Part shown: positions 8,789 to 20,383 of the stretch, piece by piece
Position numbering within the stretch: position 1 is the stretch's first letter
Layout: every line of letters starts with the position of its first letter
Assembly: GCF_001428045.1 (NCBI RefSeq)
Contig: NZ_LMSD01000012.1
Location: forward strand, 310,101 to 374,100
DNA: 64,000 nt
Direction: 5' to 3'
From: Paenibacillus sp. Soil750
Lineage (GTDB): Bacteria; Bacillota; Bacilli; Paenibacillales; NBRC-103111
Notes under the pieces: model-generated
Seen by the model: only the letters and a program-made list of their open reading frames with translations
Databases searched by the model: none
What the model was told of the DNA's origin: nothing
Translations under genes and position numbers: made by a program

Positions 8789-10870
8789 TTACTGTGGTCC
8801 TATCTGTTTATTATCGATGTCAACCCAACCAAGCAAATAGGCGGGTGACGTGATCTCAAGGCGAATCTTCCCACCAGGCAACTGTCTCAATTGAGGATCT
8901 GCGATGAGCGAATGTGCATCGAATTTCCCACCAAGTATGGAGCGCCAGGCCTGCCAGTCATAAACATCCCGCCCTAACAAATCTGCTCCTGACGATGGCA
9001 AGGGTAGTTTCCCTGCTACCTGACAAACGCCCTGAGACCGATCCGACCAATAGAGATTATAATCCGCTTCCGCGAACTTATCTTCCCGCCAATTGACGAA
9101 ATAGTAGAGGTAACCTGAATTATAAATAATGTTCCCTTTCACCGTAACCTCTTTATTGTCTTCGCCTGCCATCTCTTGTGTGCCAATAGCAGCGATCGCA
9201 TCGGGATTGGATACGAGTAAATTGCCTTGAATGAGGTTGCCAATACCTTTGGAGAAAATGAGCATCCATAGCTTTCCTTCCCCTGTACTGTAGAGACCTG
9301 TCAGCACATTCTGGGTAACCGTGAAGTAGTCGGAAGCATCATCCAAATAAATGCCAAAACCGAAAGAAAAGTGAATCCCACTGTCGTGTAAGCGGTTCCC
9401 ATGAATCGTATTCCCCGTCCCAACACCCCAGGATTCAATCATACCGCCATCCTGACTGTCGATCATGACATTCGAAATATCGTTATACGCAATGTAATTA
9501 TTGCGCGCATGCAGGAAGTCCCAGTGGTTCTCCCAAGAAACTGGTATTCCGTAAATGTTTGCTGGCATGACCTTGTGACGCAAGCCTTTCAAGGAGATAC
9601 CGTAGCGCGGCATATGCGATATCCGATTATGAGTAATTTCGTTATCTCCACTTTGATACAACAGAATTCCGCAGCCATGCCCGATCAGCTCACCACCATA
9701 TCGAATCACGTTATTCGTGATCCGATGCTCTTTATTGGTATATGAGGCTCCTGCGGAAGTAAATGTGCCTTGAAGCGGTGAATAGCCTGAGGCACATATT
9801 CCCATATACCCCAAATGCTCGATAACATTGCCATGTATCCGAATGTTTCGCGTTTGATGATCCAGGAAAATTCCGCAGCTTCCAGAATTAATGAGATGAC
9901 AATGCGATAGTTCGATATCCGTTGCATACTGCATATAGACCAATCCTTCTCGGTGCTCATCTCGCTCTACATTACTCATTCCCTCGTCATCTTGAATCAT
10001 TTGATAATCCGACCAGAAGTCTGTGCAGGAGAATTGGAGTCCGTGAAAATGAAGATGTTGAATCGGCTCATCTTGATCTTTGCCTTTCATCTCAATCAGC
10101 CTTGTGACTGTTGGTGCGATAATCTCCTGGTGTAGCGGAGAACCTATTCTCGGCTTGTAGTAGAGCCATCCGCCCTTTTCATCAAAGTGGAATTGACCAG
10201 GTGCTTGAAGAAAATCGAGTGAGCCTTGCATAAAATAGCGTGAGCCTTCTCCTATTTCCCAAAAGGAAGGTTGCTGAAATGACACAAATCTAGCCTCTGC
10301 ATCATGAGATTTCACGGATCGCAGTTCTGAGAACCAGTTCCATTCCCCTTTCCCTGGCCAAATGAATACTTGAGCTTGTGTAAGGTCACTCCCTTCTGTA
10401 ATTTCTCCCTCCTTATAGTAAATGCCATCCCGGCAAGCTGCTTCAGGTTCGCCATCTACTTGAAAGTACCCTGTTGCTGGCAAACGTGCTTTAGCCATAC
10501 GTTCACCATCCGCATATAGCGTATGGAAGCTGCTATCCGTCCCTACCCACGCCCGCCACATGTCTGCGCTATAAGGCTCCCAGTTTGTAATTGGTCTTCC
10601 ACCTATGATCTTGACTTCTTCACCAGGTACATTACAATAGCTTACACGAAAGCCATCTCTGCCCGAATCACGTTCATCTAATTTCCATGTATCTCCTAAA
10701 TAATACGTACCACCGGACACAAAGACGATGACATCGCGATTCATCCCTTTGTGGATGATCGTCCGAACTGTCATCTGAGCTTTGGTTATCGTTAAGAATG
10801 GCGCTTCTTTACTTCCATCGTGATCATCATTTCCGGTTGTCGCTACATACAATTGGGTTGATAATAGCAT
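8789..10870 (-). CDS. Right-handed parallel beta-helix protein, probable cytoplasmic glycan-active enzyme
   Basis: A 693-residue protein without a signal peptide. The start (QLYVATTGNDDHDGSKEAPF, then LTITKAQ) is the usual opening of parallel beta-helix carbohydrate enzymes. It is followed by many short turns of the N-x-I-x-x-N type (residues about 310-580, for example GNVIEHLGYMGICASG and HNRISHMPRYGISL). Fold relatives include polysaccharide lyases and glycosidases such as GH110 and GH120, but no catalytic signature allows a family choice. AAGGAG precedes the ATG by about 8 bases. Its gene lies just upstream of the AraC regulator and sugar importer genes, so it probably acts on the imported oligosaccharide. 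Confidence 0.75.
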   Translation of the reverse strand: MLLSTQLYVATTGNDDHDGSKEAPFLTITKAQMTVRTIIHKGMNRDVIVFVSGGTYYLGDTWKLDERDSGRDGFRVSYCNVPGEEVKIIGGRPITNWEPYSADMWRAWVGTDSSFHTLYADGERMAKARLPATGYFQVDGEPEAACRDGIYYKEGEITEGSDLTQAQVFIWPGKGEWNWFSELRSVKSHDAEARFVSFQQPSFWEIGEGSRYFMQGSLDFLQAPGQFHFDEKGGWLYYKPRIGSPLHQEIIAPTVTRLIEMKGKDQDEPIQHLHFHGLQFSCTDFWSDYQMIQDDEGMSNVERDEHREGLVYMQYATDIELSHCHLINSGSCGIFLDHQTRNIRIHGNVIEHLGYMGICASGYSPLQGTFTSAGASYTNKEHRITNNVIRYGGELIGHGCGILLYQSGDNEITHNRISHMPRYGISLKGLRHKVMPANIYGIPVSWENHWDFLHARNNYIAYNDISNVMIDSQDGGMIESWGVGTGNTIHGNRLHDSGIHFSFGFGIYLDDASDYFTVTQNVLTGLYSTGEGKLWMLIFSKGIGNLIQGNLLVSNPDAIAAIGTQEMAGEDNKEVTVKGNIIYNSGYLYYFVNWREDKFAEADYNLYWSDRSQGVCQVAGKLPLPSSGADLLGRDVYDWQAWRSILGGKFDAHSLIADPQLRQLPGGKIRLEITSPAYLLGWVDIDNKQIGPQ

Positions 10871-10942
10871 GAGCTTACTCCTTTACACATCATAATACCC
10901 TTATTTATGACTAGGAGCTTGTCGGTATACCATTTTCATTCA

Positions 10943-11167
10943 CTAGGAGCCTGGTTTAAAAGATAAGCCCTTCGCTGCTAGCTCTTCTCGAATTATATCT
11001 CGCGCTTTGGGACCCATGCCATGCAGTTTCATAAGCTCCGTCTCCGTGATTTGGGTGAAATCATGGAGCTTCGTAACACCTGCCCCTGCTAAAGCTCGCC
11101 TCGCTGGAGCTGCTACGCCTCTGGGGAGTACCAACTGGTCTTCCTCTTGTTTATTCGTTGACATCAT
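10943..11167 (-). CDS. Small helix-hairpin-helix protein (RNA polymerase alpha-CTD-like)
   Basis: A 74-residue protein. The core PRGVAAPARRALAGAGVTKL, then LHGMGPKARDIIREELAAKG, matches the pair of helix-hairpin-helix elements of the RNA polymerase alpha C-terminal domain fold, with the LHGMGPKA hairpin typical of DNA backbone contact. AAGGAGGT precedes its double ATG, and it starts immediately after the glycerate kinase stop, so the two are co-transcribed. Similar tiny HhH proteins are annotated as DNA-binding; the role here is unknown. Confidence 0.7.
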   Translation of the reverse strand: MMSTNKQEEDQLVLPRGVAAPARRALAGAGVTKLHDFTQITETELMKLHGMGPKARDIIREELAAKGLSFKPGS

Positions 11168-12316
11168 CTATACCTCCTTCTTTCGTCCAGCCAAAAAAGT
11201 ACGCATAACTTGCTCTGCCTTCTGCGCTAAAAGCTCAGGTGTGCGACTCATCGCCTCCTGAAGTGTCATCGGACCGTTCACAATGCTGTGAATACTTGTC
11301 ATGCCATATTCATATAGCTTCTCAATTCCCTGCCCGACGGAACCAGATAAAACAATAACAGGCACGCCAAGCTTCGAAGCCGCCTGCGCTATCCCCATCG
11401 GCGCCTTGCCGGAAGCGGTCTGGGCATCCGTCTGCCCTTCGCCGGTGATGACAAGCTCAGCATCCAGCAGATGCTCATTTAACTTGGTCATCTCGATGAC
11501 CACGTCGATCCCTCGCTTCGTGCTTGCAGGGAAGAACGCTTGAAACGCACCGCCAAGTCCGCCCGCGGCGCCAGCTCCAGGCATATGATGCACAGCAATT
11601 CCTGTATGCGCTGCCATCAAATCTGCAAAGTTGGTGAGCGCTGCATCGAGGGCTTCCACCATCTCCGGTGTTGCACCTTTCTGCGGTCCAAAGACATAGG
11701 ATGCCCCTTGCGGACCAACGAATGGATTCGTAACATCCGAAGCAATGATAAACAGCGATTCATTGGTGATTCGCTCATCCCACTTTGAGGCATCAATCTG
11801 TGTAAGGTGAGACAGGGCATGTCCTCCTGCACCAATCTCGCGCTCATCCGCGTCTAAGAGTCGTAAGCCTAACGCTTGGAGCATACCGCTTCCTCCATCA
11901 TTCGTTGCGCTGCCGCCGAGCGCAAGAATGAAGGAACGATAGCCTTGATCGAGTGCATGGCGTATTAATTGACCAGTGCCATACGTTGTCGCCAGCATCG
12001 GATTCCGGTGCTCCTCGGGAATTAGCACGAGTCCGGAAGCTGACGCCATTTCAATCACACACGTTATGCCGTCTCCTAGTACGCCATACGATGCCATCAC
12101 CTCATCTTGAAGCGGACCTCGTACAGGAACAGAGATCTTATTTCCGTGCGTCGCCTGTATTAGGCTATCTACGGTTCCTTCGCCTCCGTCTGCCATAGGG
12201 ATGAGGACGGTATCTGCTGCGGGCATAGCCCGTAGAATCCCGTCTCTTATCGCTTTGGCCACTTCTTCTGAACTAAGGCTGCCTTTAAATGAATCAGGTG
12301 CAATCACGATTTTCAT
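11168..12316 (-). CDS. Glycerate kinase (GlxK/GarK family)
   Basis: A 382-residue cytoplasmic enzyme that phosphorylates D-glycerate, feeding it into lower glycolysis. Family landmarks are the start KIVIAPDSFKGSLSSEEVA, PMADGGEGT, the central ALGGSATNDGGSGMLQALG and the GAGAAGGLGGAF motif; VITGEGQTDAQTASGK lies near the C-terminus. The length matches the family. GGAGGTTG precedes the ATG. The gene follows a tartronate semialdehyde reductase-like gene at 30 bases, making a pair for converting tartronate semialdehyde to phosphoglycerate. Whether the product is 2- or 3-phosphoglycerate cannot be told; GarK-type enzymes usually make 2-phosphoglycerate. Confidence 0.93.
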   Translation of the reverse strand: MKIVIAPDSFKGSLSSEEVAKAIRDGILRAMPAADTVLIPMADGGEGTVDSLIQATHGNKISVPVRGPLQDEVMASYGVLGDGITCVIEMASASGLVLIPEEHRNPMLATTYGTGQLIRHALDQGYRSFILALGGSATNDGGSGMLQALGLRLLDADEREIGAGGHALSHLTQIDASKWDERITNESLFIIASDVTNPFVGPQGASYVFGPQKGATPEMVEALDAALTNFADLMAAHTGIAVHHMPGAGAAGGLGGAFQAFFPASTKRGIDVVIEMTKLNEHLLDAELVITGEGQTDAQTASGKAPMGIAQAASKLGVPVIVLSGSVGQGIEKLYEYGMTSIHSIVNGPMTLQEAMSRTPELLAQKAEQVMRTFLAGRKKEV

Positions 12317-12346
12317 TAGTCAACCTCCAGGTCGAACAGCACAATC

Positions 12347-13228
12347 TTATTTATTAATTAATTTATACAACGCTTGTGTACCACTTTCCTCTTCGCCCAT
12401 TGCGGCTAATTGTTCATAGAGAGATTTGGCAAGCGTCAAACCTGGAAGCTCTACTTTCATTTCTTCGGCCGATTGCAAAGCAATCTTCATATCCTTAATA
12501 AAATGTTTCACATAGAAACCTGGCGCAAAATTGTCTGCAATCATTCGAGGCCCCAAATTACTTAAGGACCAGCTACCAGCGGCACCTGTTTCAATACTTT
12601 GCAGCACAGTCGTCGGATTAAGCCCCGCTTTCTTCGCATAAACAAGCGCTTCAACGACACCCATCATATTGCTTGCAATCGCAATTTGATTGCACATCTT
12701 CGTATGTTGCCCAGCTCCTGCTTCTCCTTGATGAACGATATTCGTGCCGATTTTTTGAAAAATAGGCAGCATCTGCTCGAACACGTCACGATCACCACCG
12801 ACCATAATGGACAATCGCGCTTCTCTTGCCCCAATATCTCCACCAGAGACAGGCGCATCCAAGGAGAATAGCTGACGCGTCAGCGCTTCCTCATAAATCC
12901 GTTTGGCAAGGGACGGGCTCGATGTCGTTAAATCAATTAGGAAGCTACCTGGCTCTGCCAGGGCAAGAATGCCATTGTGCCCAAAATAGATGTCTTCGAC
13001 ATCGCTTGGAAATCCAACCATCGTCATAATAACCTGACACTTCTGCGCTAATGCGCCTGGCGTGTCCTGCCAAATCGCCCCCTTTTCCAATAGCTCCTGT
13101 GCCTTTGCTTTCGTACGTGTATATACATGAACCTCATATCCCGCCTGAATCAAATGTCCTGCCATGCTTTTCCCCATCACGCCTGTGCCAATGAGTCCTA
13201 TGATTGGTTTTGCCGTATGTGCTGTCAT
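12347..13228 (-). CDS. 2-hydroxy-3-oxopropionate reductase / beta-hydroxyacid dehydrogenase
   Basis: A 293-residue NAD(P)-dependent dehydrogenase. The Rossmann start IGLIGTGVMGKSMAGHLIQAG, the substrate motif LDAPVSGGDIGAREARLSIM and the catalytic lysine in GAGQHTKMCNQIA define the beta-hydroxyacid dehydrogenase family. Members reduce tartronate semialdehyde to D-glycerate (GarR/GlxR) or oxidise 3-hydroxyisobutyrate. The glycerate kinase gene directly downstream favours the GarR-like role. AAGGTGG precedes the ATG. It is probably the first gene of a three-gene operon ending with the small HhH gene. Confidence 0.88.
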   Translation of the reverse strand: MTAHTAKPIIGLIGTGVMGKSMAGHLIQAGYEVHVYTRTKAKAQELLEKGAIWQDTPGALAQKCQVIMTMVGFPSDVEDIYFGHNGILALAEPGSFLIDLTTSSPSLAKRIYEEALTRQLFSLDAPVSGGDIGAREARLSIMVGGDRDVFEQMLPIFQKIGTNIVHQGEAGAGQHTKMCNQIAIASNMMGVVEALVYAKKAGLNPTTVLQSIETGAAGSWSLSNLGPRMIADNFAPGFYVKHFIKDMKIALQSAEEMKVELPGLTLAKSLYEQLAAMGEEESGTQALYKLINK

Positions 13229-13427
13229 CTATATATCCACCTTTCCCAGGTACCTAGTAGTAGTCACTTTTTTCTCCATTTAAACTTATCACCCTCTTCC
13301 CTTCTGGTCAAACGATGCCATGAGAGCAACTCGATCCTACGATAAGAATTGGAGGATGCGAGCGAGGGACATAAATGATGAGAAGAACGTTCAGGGTACG
13401 TTCATCCTGACGGTCCTAAAATCTGGT

Positions 13428-13659
13428 GAGATAGTCGATTTTTTCGACTATCTCACTCCTACTGGCGCTGTTTCTCGGGAGATAGTCGATTTTTTCGACT
13501 ATCTCACTCCACAAGTGCTGATTTCTCGTGAGATAGTCGATTTTTTCGACTATCTCAGTCCTACAGCCGCTGATTTCTCGCGAGATAGTCGATTTTTTCG
13601 ACTATCTCACTCCACATGTGCTGATTTCTCGCGAGATAGTCGATTTTTTCGACTATCTC
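13428..13659. repeat. Array of five perfect 27-bp hairpins at 51-52-bp period
   Basis: Identical 27-bp palindromes lie at 13428-13454, 13479-13505, 13530-13556, 13582-13608 and 13633-13659. Each has 11-bp arms GAGATAGTCGA and TCGACTATCTC around a T5 loop. The 24-25-base intervals are themselves related (ACTCC, a variable part, then TGATTTCTCG). The surrounding 13229-13815 stretch lies between the dehydrogenase gene and the lacZ terminator and holds nothing else I recognise. The function is unknown; the array could be a target of a DNA- or RNA-binding factor or a mobile-type repeat. Confidence 0.9.
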
Positions 13660-13765
13660 TCTCCTACTGGCACAAATTCGCCCCTCACTTCACGCCTCAG
13701 TCCCAATAAACAAGGGATCTGCTTCTCTTACACCAAACCCATAACAAGCTAATCCTTATTTTCCC

Positions 13766-13807
13766 AAAAAAGCCGTTCCAGGGATAACCACCCTTGGAAC
13801 GGCTTTT
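13766..13807 (-). terminator. Terminator of lacZ
   Basis: A long stem, AAAAGCCGTTCCAGGG paired with CCCTTGGAACGGCTTTT, lies 8 bases after the lacZ stop with an A/T run on both sides. It could work in both directions. Confidence 0.85.
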
Positions 13808-13815
13808 CTCAACAA

Positions 13816-17094
<3,279 letters not shown>

Positions 17095-17931
17095 ATGGCG
17101 ATTGATTATAGAAAGTTTTTTGTCATTACTGAAACCGACCGCAAGCTCCCTCTTATTCTCGAGACGATCGGATATGAGCGCGAGCAGCAATTCTATGAAC
17201 GCGAAGAAGGTTACCCTTGTTTTCATTGGCTGCAAACGATCTCCGGCAGTGGCGAAATTATTCTAGACAGCGGCCCCGTCAAGCTGGGTGAACGGCAAGG
17301 CATGCTGCTTGCTGGCGGTGTGCCACATGCCTATCAAGTCCCAGATACACCTTGGTCGACTTGGTATTTAACCTTCGATGGTGCATTAGCTGCCTCTATT
17401 GTGCACGCATTGGAAATCCCGCTTACTACCCCAATTAGCTGGGGGATCGATACACCATTAGCTAGTATTCATGAGTATTACTACCATAAATATCGCGATA
17501 GTCACGACTTTACGGGCACTAACGGATCTTTGGAAATCTATCAATTCCTAACGCTGCTGAAGAAGCACGGCATTATCAACAAAAGCGCCTCCTTCTCGCA
17601 AAGTCATGAGCGGCTTCTGCCGCTGCTCCTTGAGCTAGAGCATAGCTTCGGCGCTGCTCATGTCGGACTTAGCTGGATGGCGACTCAGCTCGGTGTCTCT
17701 GCCCAGCATGTGAATACGTTATTTCGCCGCGCATTCGGACTCTCTCCGTACCAATACCTGCTCCAGCTGCGCTTGCAGAAGTCCAAAGAAATGCTGATCG
17801 CGCAGCCTGATCTGACCGTGAAGCAAATCGCAGAGGCCACAGGCTTTCTCGATGCATCGCATTTCATATCAACCTTCCGCAAAGCCGTTGGGCAAACGCC
17901 GGATGTATTCAGGCATCCTTATTTGAAGTAA
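17095..17931 (+). CDS. AraC-family regulator, probably of lacZ
   Basis: A 278-residue soluble regulator. The N-terminal 120 residues form an AraC-type cupin (HWLQTISGSGEIILDSGPVK, then GMLLAGGVPHAYQVP). The C-terminal 100 residues carry two HTH motifs: LSWMATQLGVSAQHVNTLFRRAFG, and VKQIAEATGFLDASHFISTF followed by TPDVFRHPY. It would bind a sugar in the cupin and activate transcription. It is divergent from lacZ, the usual layout for a local regulator. The start at 17095 is chosen for its agreement with the cupin fold; a GAAAGAGATGG precedes it. Confidence 0.88.
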   Translation: MAIDYRKFFVITETDRKLPLILETIGYEREQQFYEREEGYPCFHWLQTISGSGEIILDSGPVKLGERQGMLLAGGVPHAYQVPDTPWSTWYLTFDGALAASIVHALEIPLTTPISWGIDTPLASIHEYYYHKYRDSHDFTGTNGSLEIYQFLTLLKKHGIINKSASFSQSHERLLPLLLELEHSFGAAHVGLSWMATQLGVSAQHVNTLFRRAFGLSPYQYLLQLRLQKSKEMLIAQPDLTVKQIAEATGFLDASHFISTFRKAVGQTPDVFRHPYLK

Positions 17932-18000
17932 GGCGAAATAACTTGTCTAGGTGTAGTCACTTCCCACCACCACTACACCAAATAGCTGGAAAACCTCCAT

Positions 18001-18037
18001 CTGGTGGAGTTGCTGGAGTTATGGGGCTGGTGGAGTT
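18001..18037. repeat. Short direct repeat CTGGTGGAGTT
   Basis: CTGGTGGAGTT occurs at 18001-18011 and 18027-18037 within a purine-rich stretch between the AraC gene and the next terminator. Nothing else is recognised in 17932-18103. Confidence 0.5.
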
Positions 18038-18103
18038 AGAGAGTTAGTGAGGTTATACAGAGAACGTAGTGTTATTAAGATCGTACGAATCTTCCATCTC
18101 AAA

Positions 18104-18127
18104 CAAAAAAACCGCCTCAGCGGTTTT
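18104..18127. terminator. Bidirectional terminator
   Basis: Arms AACCGC and GCGGTT with a 4-base loop are flanked by A and T runs, so it can end both the plus-strand AraC gene and the minus-strand 18150-18443 gene. Confidence 0.75.
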
Positions 18128-18149
18128 AGAAATCAATGGCTTATGAAAA

Positions 18150-18443
18150 TTAATGATTAGGAACGAATTCACTATGCGCTTCGAGTAGCTTTTGGACGAA
18201 ATTCTCAAAGTCTAGTAAATTCGACGAAAATTTGAAATCGGTTACACCCGTGTTGAAATCAATAACAGTTAGAGCAATGCGATTAAGGGGGTACTCAGGA
18301 ATGGGTTCAGAGGCAAGTGAAATATTTTTGAAAGGGTAGATGGATGTTTCACCATAGAAACGAAGCACTGTTAAATGATCATCTCGTAACTCCAACGAAA
18401 TCTGCTGTTCCGAATCCGTGAAACTCTTCAATGTACTCATCAT
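18150..18443 (-). CDS. Small protein of unknown function
   Basis: A 97-residue protein that I do not recognise. It is acidic, with no signal peptide or membrane helix, and alternates short beta-like stretches (ISLELRDDHLTVLRFYG, RIALTVIDFNTG) with a C-terminal helix (FENFVQKLLEAHSEF). GAGGAGG precedes a double ATG, and a terminator follows, so expression as a single gene is likely. Neighbours give no clue. Confidence 0.7.
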   Translation of the reverse strand: MMSTLKSFTDSEQQISLELRDDHLTVLRFYGETSIYPFKNISLASEPIPEYPLNRIALTVIDFNTGVTDFKFSSNLLDFENFVQKLLEAHSEFVPNH

Positions 18444-18553
18444 AAATCAATCCTCCTCTTGTCCTTTAATTTTACTCTTATTCTGGAAGATTAAGAAGCC
18501 CATTTTGTAAATATTTATTGATAATCCTAGCGTCGATAGAAGTTACTAGATGC

Positions 18554-18578
18554 AAAAAACCTCGCCAACGGCGAGGTT
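18554..18578 (-). terminator. Terminator of the isomerase/dehydrogenase operon
   Basis: Arms AACCTCGCC and GGCGAGGTT with a 3-base loop are followed on the minus strand by TTTTGCA. It lies 8 bases after the last stop of the operon. Confidence 0.85.
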
Positions 18579-18585
18579 CCCATGC

Positions 18586-19458
18586 CTATTTATACTTTTG
18601 AATAAAAGCTATTGCGCTTGCAATATCTTTCTCTGGCTGAGCACCAACTTCACGCTCGATTGTCAGGTAGCCCTTGTAGCCAATTTCTTGCAACGCCTGG
18701 AAGTAACGTCCGAAATCTACATGACCTTCGCCTAATGCCAACTCGCGGTACGTATCTCCGGATGTCGCAGCCTCAGCGATGTTCTCATGTGTCATCGGCT
18801 TATAGCCTAGTGAACCATATACTTCACGCGGATCAGCTTGACGAAGTCGAATACCGTCCTTCACATGCGTATGAACGATATAATCCTTCAACGTGTAAAC
18901 ACCTTGAACCGGATCATCACCCGTTACCATCACCATATTTGCTGGGTCAAAGTTAACCGAGACACCTTTGGTAGATAGGTTATCTAGGAAGCTCTTCAAA
19001 TGTGCCGACGTTTCCGGTCCTGTTTCTACTGCAAAATAGGCGCCTAAGCTGCTCGCATATACACCCAGCTCTTCACACGCTTGCAGCATCGTTTGATAGA
19101 TAGGATCGTTCCGATCCTCGGGTACAACACCGATATGTGTTGTCACAACGTTCGAACCGAGTTCAACAGCAAGATCAAGAATGCGCTTGGATTTCTCAAT
19201 TTTCGCGGCATTCACAGACTGATCTTGGAAACCATGTCCACCTAGATCGCCGCAAAGGGCTGATATTTGAAGATCCAATGACGCGATGTAGTCACGTAAC
19301 TCCTTACGTGCTCCCGGCGTTAGGTTCGCAGGATCCATCTCTCCAGAAACCGCATAAATTTGGACGCCATCTGCTCCTAATTCTTTCGATTTCTTTAATC
19401 CGTCTCGTAGTCCAAGACGCAAACTATCTACCATAATACCGATTGGATTGATTATCAT
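18586..19458 (-). CDS. Sugar phosphate isomerase/epimerase family protein (TIM barrel)
   Basis: A 290-residue member of the AP-endonuclease-2-like TIM-barrel family that includes xylose isomerase, IolE and IolI. Metal-binding residues are expected in FAVETGPET (Glu), VNFDPANM (Asp), HVKD (His) and YLTIEREVG (Glu), all present in order. AAGGAG lies about 11 bases before the ATG at 19458; a GTG four codons earlier overlaps that site and is rejected. It is the last gene of a three-gene operon with a paralogue and a Gfo/Idh/MocA dehydrogenase, a set common in inositol or keto-sugar catabolism. The substrate is unknown. Confidence 0.87.
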   Translation of the reverse strand: MIINPIGIMVDSLRLGLRDGLKKSKELGADGVQIYAVSGEMDPANLTPGARKELRDYIASLDLQISALCGDLGGHGFQDQSVNAAKIEKSKRILDLAVELGSNVVTTHIGVVPEDRNDPIYQTMLQACEELGVYASSLGAYFAVETGPETSAHLKSFLDNLSTKGVSVNFDPANMVMVTGDDPVQGVYTLKDYIVHTHVKDGIRLRQADPREVYGSLGYKPMTHENIAEAATSGDTYRELALGEGHVDFGRYFQALQEIGYKGYLTIEREVGAQPEKDIASAIAFIQKYK

Positions 19459-19490
19459 GAATTCAAACACTCCTTATCGCGAGCTTAGCG

Positions 19491-20351
19491 TTAGTTTATT
19501 TCGTCCCAAATTCTACGGATATTTTGTAATCCGATCAATGTGCCTCGCTTACACTCTTCCATCCCCTCAAATTCCAGGGAGATGTAACCATCGTAACCTG
19601 AGCTTTTGACTACACGCAGAATTTCAGGAATATTCAAATCACCTTGAGCCACAATCGCTCCGCGCAAATAGGTGCCGTAGGAAGACTTGAACCAGCCTTC
19701 TCCTGGATTCTGATTGGAGGGACGAATGTAGAAATCCTTCACATGGACAATAGAAGCATAAGGAAGATTATTCGTCACAGCGGCAACGGAATCCTCGTCC
19801 ACACAAACAAAATTACCTACATCCAATGTTGTCCGGAAATTCGCACGATCAACAGCATGAATCAGGGCTTGAACACGTTCACTATGCTGCACGAAGAAAC
19901 CGTGATTCTCAACGCTGGTCACAATTCCAAATTGGTTCGCATAGTCAGCAATTTGACGACACGCTTCTGCTAAGCGATCCAAATTGGCGTTGAAATTACG
20001 GATCGAGAGATCCTCACTTCGAGCAACATCATGCCGCATTTTGGTAACACCTAATCTGGCAGCAAGATCAACCTCACCCTTCACACGCTCGATTTCCTGC
20101 TGATACTCTTCTTCAGTCTCAGTAAGGAAATTTGCGCCGATGGCATAATTGGAAATATCAATACCTCGAGCCTGAGCTTTCTCACGAATCGCATCCGCAA
20201 GCGTAAAGTTACCCGGTAAATCATACCCCAATGGTACAATCTCGACATGTTCACCTCCCTGATCCGCAATCCAATCGATGACGTCCATAATCGACATTTC
20301 GCCAGACTTTAATGCCTGATACAGGCTATATGTGCTAACACCTAACTTCAT
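19491..20351 (-). CDS. Sugar phosphate isomerase/epimerase family protein (TIM barrel)
   Basis: A 286-residue paralogue of the next gene in the operon. It starts KLGVSTYSLYQALKSGEMS and carries the ordered metal-site motifs TSVENHG (Glu), TTLDVGNF (Asp), IVHVKDFY (His) and YISLEFEGMEE (Glu). AGGAGGAG precedes the ATG. The spacing of 32 bases to both neighbours indicates one operon. It would isomerise or epimerise a sugar or keto-inositol, or cleave a keto-glycoside as recently described family members do; the choice cannot be made from sequence. Confidence 0.87.
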   Translation of the reverse strand: MKLGVSTYSLYQALKSGEMSIMDVIDWIADQGGEHVEIVPLGYDLPGNFTLADAIREKAQARGIDISNYAIGANFLTETEEEYQQEIERVKGEVDLAARLGVTKMRHDVARSEDLSIRNFNANLDRLAEACRQIADYANQFGIVTSVENHGFFVQHSERVQALIHAVDRANFRTTLDVGNFVCVDEDSVAAVTNNLPYASIVHVKDFYIRPSNQNPGEGWFKSSYGTYLRGAIVAQGDLNIPEILRVVKSSGYDGYISLEFEGMEECKRGTLIGLQNIRRIWDEIN

Positions 20352-20383
20352 ATGTGCTCCTCCTATGCTCCGATTCGTTCGGA

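Noticed and set aside
13428-13659. CRISPR array
   Set aside because: The repeats are perfect palindromes and the 24-25-base spacers resemble one another; no cas gene is near.
13320-13709. 129-codon plus-strand open frame with repeated DFFDYL peptides
   Set aside because: It is produced by the palindromic array; the frame changes at the 52-bp unit and there is no ribosome binding site or family match.
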